Origin: an uncultured Acidobacteriota bacterium
GTDB lineage: Bacteria; Acidobacteriota; Blastocatellia; RBC074
Reading direction: 5' to 3'
Assembly (NCBI GenBank): GCA_902825875.1
Contig: CADECP010000054.1
Location: 1 to 33,776, forward strand
DNA: 33,776 bases
Positions 31,157-33,776 of this stretch are shown in pieces. Numbering within the stretch: position 1 is the first letter of the stretch; every line of letters begins with the position of its first letter. The notes under the pieces are model-generated. The model ran no database searches. It was not told the DNA's origin and saw only the letters and a list, made by a program, of their open reading frames with translations. The translations under genes were made by a program, and so were the position numbers.

Positions 31157-33640
31157 ATGAAATCCGAATTGCGCCAGTCTGAAGTTAAACCCTACAGTCG
31201 AACGATGTTGATCGCCTCAATTGTTTTTGTGGCGACTGTCGTTGGAGTCGGCGTGAACTGGCGCGTACCCCGCCTGGAATTCACTTCGCGCGATTGGTTG
31301 ATGCGAATGCGCGGCAATTTGCCGCAGTTGCCAACCGACAACTCCGATCTGGTGATCGTGGCAATTGACGAAGCCAGCATCGTACGTTTCGGGCGATTTC
31401 CGTGGTCGCGGAGTTTAATGGCCGAAGCGATTGCCAACATCAGCAGAGCAAACCCCAAAGCCATTGCGCTGGACGTTTTGTTCACCGACGCGTCGCAGGC
31501 AGCCGATGACGCAAGGCTGGTTGCGGCAATTGCTTCGGCAAAAAACGTCATCGTCGCGGCTCAGTTAGCCGAAACGGCCAATGCGACGGGCGAAACGGGC
31601 AACTTCTGGCTCAGGCCGTTGCCCGCGATTGAACGCGCCGCAGCGGCAATCGGCCACGTCAACATCATGACCGGCTATGATTCCATTTCTCGCGCTTTGG
31701 TGCTCAAACAAACGGACGACGAGGCAAATGCGCTGTGGGCGATGGCGATTGAAACCATTCGCTGCGGAGAAAAGCTTGATGCGGATTCAATCCGGGAACT
31801 GCCCGATGGCGTGCAGCTTGGCCGACGTACGATTCCGGTCAGTTACGATTTGCCGCAAAACACGCTGGCGCGGTTGTCCGCGGCTTCGGCAATTGAAACG
31901 ATTCGGACGTCGCAAATCTGGCTGGATTTTGTCGGGCCGTCAGGTTCGTTCGCCGCTCAAACCGTCAGCATCAGCGAAGTCATTGACGGAACCGTTCCGG
32001 CTGAAAAACTGCGCAGCAAATATGTGTTGATCGGAGCGACGGCGACGGCGCTTGGCGACAGAGTGGCTTCGCCGTTTGCGCGCGATGGTGGACGCGAAGA
32101 ATTGATGCCCGGCGTCGAAGTGCTGGCCAATTCCCTGAACACGATTTTGCAAAACCGGTTTTACCGCGAAACGCCTTTTTGGATGGCGTTTTTGCTGACG
32201 GCGCTGGTGGCTGCGGCGACGGTGTTGGCTCTGTCTTTGTCCGAAGGACGTTTCGCCGCCATCAAACATTTGCTTGCTCTGGCCGGCCTGATCGGAGCGA
32301 TCGTTTTGCTTTCTTATTTTGCTTTCAACCGTTGGCTGATTTTCCCGCCGCTTGTGCCTGCGCTGGTTTCGTTGATGGTCGCGGCTCCGCTGGCCTTGTT
32401 ACGGCGTTCGCTGAAGGTCAGCGCCAACATTGACCGGCACATCGCCGAATTATCCGAAACCGAAGCCACTTTGATGACCACCCGCAATCTCGGCTCACAT
32501 CAAAACGGCCACGAAGTTGGTCGAGTTTGGAAGTTCAAACTGCCTCGCGGCGGCGAATGGAAAGCGCAACGGCTTGGCTCCATCGCCGGTCGCATCGCCG
32601 AACGCGCGCGATACATTGAGCAATCAATGCTTTCGGTTGAAGACGGATTGCTGGTCGCCAACGTCAGCGGACAAATCAGTTTCGCCAATCGCCGGGCGGC
32701 GGAAATTTTTGGCAAACCGCAAAGCTCGATAATCGGCAGCAACCTGTTCGCGCTTCTGGCCGAAGCCGAGCTTCAGGCGAAAGTTGAACAAGTCCGCGAA
32801 AAGATTGAGCATCAAATTTTGCCGGTCGAACGAGAAATCACCATCGGAACCATTTCGCCCAAACATTACGTCCTGAAAATCGCTGCGGTGTCTGAGGAAG
32901 GCAAAACCGAACCGCTTGGACTGGTTGTTTCGCTTTCTGACATCACGCGGCAGCGCGAATTGCAGCAGGCGCGAAACGACGTGATGGCGTTGGTGACTCA
33001 CGAATTGAAAACTCCGTTGACAGCGATTCAGGGCATGAGCGGACTGCTGGCCAGGTTCGAAGTTGATCCCGAACGCCGCCGCGAAATGCACCTGGCAATC
33101 AACGACGAAGCTCGTCGTCTGGCGCGAATGATTGACGAATACCTGAACATCACGCGGCTGGAAACAGGCGCGCAACCGTTGCGACTGTCGGCAACTCGAC
33201 CGGCGCAATTGATCGAACGCGCATTATTGATGCTCGATCCGCTGGCGGCTCAGCGCGAAATCAGAATTGTTCGCCGCTTCGCCGACGAACTGCCCGTGCT
33301 GACGATTGACGCCGATTTGATTGCACAGGCAATTACCAACCTGGTTTCCAACGCGATCAAATTCAGCCCGAACGAAAGCGAAGTTTTTGTCGAAGCCACT
33401 CGCATCGCCGAGGGGTTGCGAATCGCAGTTACCGACAGCGGCTGCGGAATTCCGCCGGAATCGTTGCCGCGAGTGTTTGAAAAATTCTATCGCGTGCCCG
33501 CTGTGGAAAACGCCGATGTGCCCGGAACCGGTTTGGGATTGACGTTGGTTCGAGAAATTTCCGAACGTCACGGCGGCAAAGTCACGGCGGAAAGCAAACC
33601 CGGAACTGGTTCGGTCTTCACACTTTATTTGCCGGTTTGA
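31157..33640 (+). CDS. CHASE2-PAS sensor histidine kinase
   Basis: An 827-aa membrane sensor kinase. TM1 lies at about 16-35. The extracytoplasmic CHASE2 domain runs from about 45 to 330 (LVIVAIDEASIVRFGRFPWS, AIALDVLFTDAS, SKYVLIGATATALGDRVASP, MPGVEVLANSLNTIL). Three more TM helices follow at about 344-412. A PAS domain is at about 490-600 (SVEDGLLVANVSGQISFANR). HisKA has phospho-acceptor His615 in LVTHELKTPL. The ATPase domain has the N-box LVSNAIKFSPN, G1 DSGCGIPPE and G2 PGTGLGLTLV. It should autophosphorylate and signal to a response regulator, but none is present in view. Divergent from Hsp20-lon, so it could sense envelope stress; that is inference. The ribosome site before ATG 31157 is weak (CAGG). 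Confidence 0.93.
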   Translation: MKSELRQSEVKPYSRTMLIASIVFVATVVGVGVNWRVPRLEFTSRDWLMRMRGNLPQLPTDNSDLVIVAIDEASIVRFGRFPWSRSLMAEAIANISRANPKAIALDVLFTDASQAADDARLVAAIASAKNVIVAAQLAETANATGETGNFWLRPLPAIERAAAAIGHVNIMTGYDSISRALVLKQTDDEANALWAMAIETIRCGEKLDADSIRELPDGVQLGRRTIPVSYDLPQNTLARLSAASAIETIRTSQIWLDFVGPSGSFAAQTVSISEVIDGTVPAEKLRSKYVLIGATATALGDRVASPFARDGGREELMPGVEVLANSLNTILQNRFYRETPFWMAFLLTALVAAATVLALSLSEGRFAAIKHLLALAGLIGAIVLLSYFAFNRWLIFPPLVPALVSLMVAAPLALLRRSLKVSANIDRHIAELSETEATLMTTRNLGSHQNGHEVGRVWKFKLPRGGEWKAQRLGSIAGRIAERARYIEQSMLSVEDGLLVANVSGQISFANRRAAEIFGKPQSSIIGSNLFALLAEAELQAKVEQVREKIEHQILPVEREITIGTISPKHYVLKIAAVSEEGKTEPLGLVVSLSDITRQRELQQARNDVMALVTHELKTPLTAIQGMSGLLARFEVDPERRREMHLAINDEARRLARMIDEYLNITRLETGAQPLRLSATRPAQLIERALLMLDPLAAQREIRIVRRFADELPVLTIDADLIAQAITNLVSNAIKFSPNESEVFVEATRIAEGLRIAVTDSGCGIPPESLPRVFEKFYRVPAVENADVPGTGLGLTLVREISERHGGKVTAESKPGTGSVFTLYLPV

Positions 33641-33676
33641 AAACTAAATCGGAGCAAGCAACATTGAGACATTCTC

Positions 33677-33720
33677 TTTTGACAGGATGAACAAGATTTC
33701 CGGCAGGATTTACAGAATCA
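33677..33720 (+). repeat. Short internally repeated non-coding segment
   Basis: GACAGGATGAACAAGATT (33681-33698) is echoed by GGCAGGATTTACAGAATC (33702-33719) with several changes. Such 'ACAGGAT' repeats recur as dispersed non-coding elements in many bacteria. Copy number in this genome cannot be seen from the window. Confidence 0.4.
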
Positions 33721-33737
33721 TCAACTGATGTTACGCG

Positions 33738-33776
33738 ATGGCAGATCAAATAAAGCGTTTGACAGTTTCTTCGTCC
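33738..33776 (+). CDS. Possible start of a further gene, cut by the window end
   Basis: ATG 33738 opens MADQIKRLTVSSS to the last base without a stop. A second ATG at 33728 is open in another frame. Neither has a strong ribosome site, so this is only a candidate. Confidence 0.2.
   Translation, partial: MADQIKRLTVSSS

Overview
The window looks like chromosome of a mesophilic, moderately GC-rich member of the Acidobacteriota, most likely class Blastocatellia. This is an inference from gene content: an ADOP-type duplicated permease, DUF2911 and DUF4142 proteins, a Planctomycete/Verrucomicrobia-type haem dehydrogenase with HEAT repeats, giant secreted NHL/HYR proteins and a CHASE2 histidine kinase. 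No rRNA, tRNA or CRISPR array was seen.

Region 1 (1-2700, minus strand) is a tightly spaced run read leftwards: GNAT acetyltransferase, DUF2911 protein, secreted NTF2-like protein, SRPBCC (AHSA1-like) protein, then a broken DUF6265-like fragment at the window edge. Region 2 (2701-4844) holds a 190-bp MITE with 16-bp terminal inverted repeats and a 5-bp target duplication, inserted 26 bp before an AraC/GyrI-like regulator, followed by an exported-looking VOC protein. Region 3 (5209-9109) is a plus-strand redox-flavoured set: AhpD-like CxxC protein, DUF4142 protein translationally coupled to a blue-copper cupredoxin, a cytochrome P460 lipoprotein, a DUF2231 membrane protein and a Crp/Fnr regulator. 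I infer an envelope stress or electron-transfer module.

Region 4 (9117-15626) is accessory and decaying. It holds a Tat-exported NTF2-like protein with a truncated twin, a LytS-type kinase relic, an ADOP permease, a truncated ankyrin gene, a DDE insertion sequence with 16-bp TIRs, a broken AraC gene, an intact Fe-S uracil-DNA glycosylase, a stand-alone JAMM protein and the 3' end of another gene. Region 5 (15900-27780) encodes three large envelope or secreted proteins: a 1059-aa haem dehydrogenase, a 1626-aa NHL protein with 12+6 repeats, and a 1110-aa P-domain/HYR protein with a distinct C-terminal domain.

Region 6 (27894-33640) has Hsp20 and Lon on the minus strand, separated by a long hairpin, and a divergent CHASE2-PAS histidine kinase with no response regulator in view. 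The best second-look items are the MITE beside the AraC gene, the cupredoxin/P460/DUF2231/Crp module, the JAMM gene among broken genes, and the 12+6 NHL architecture.
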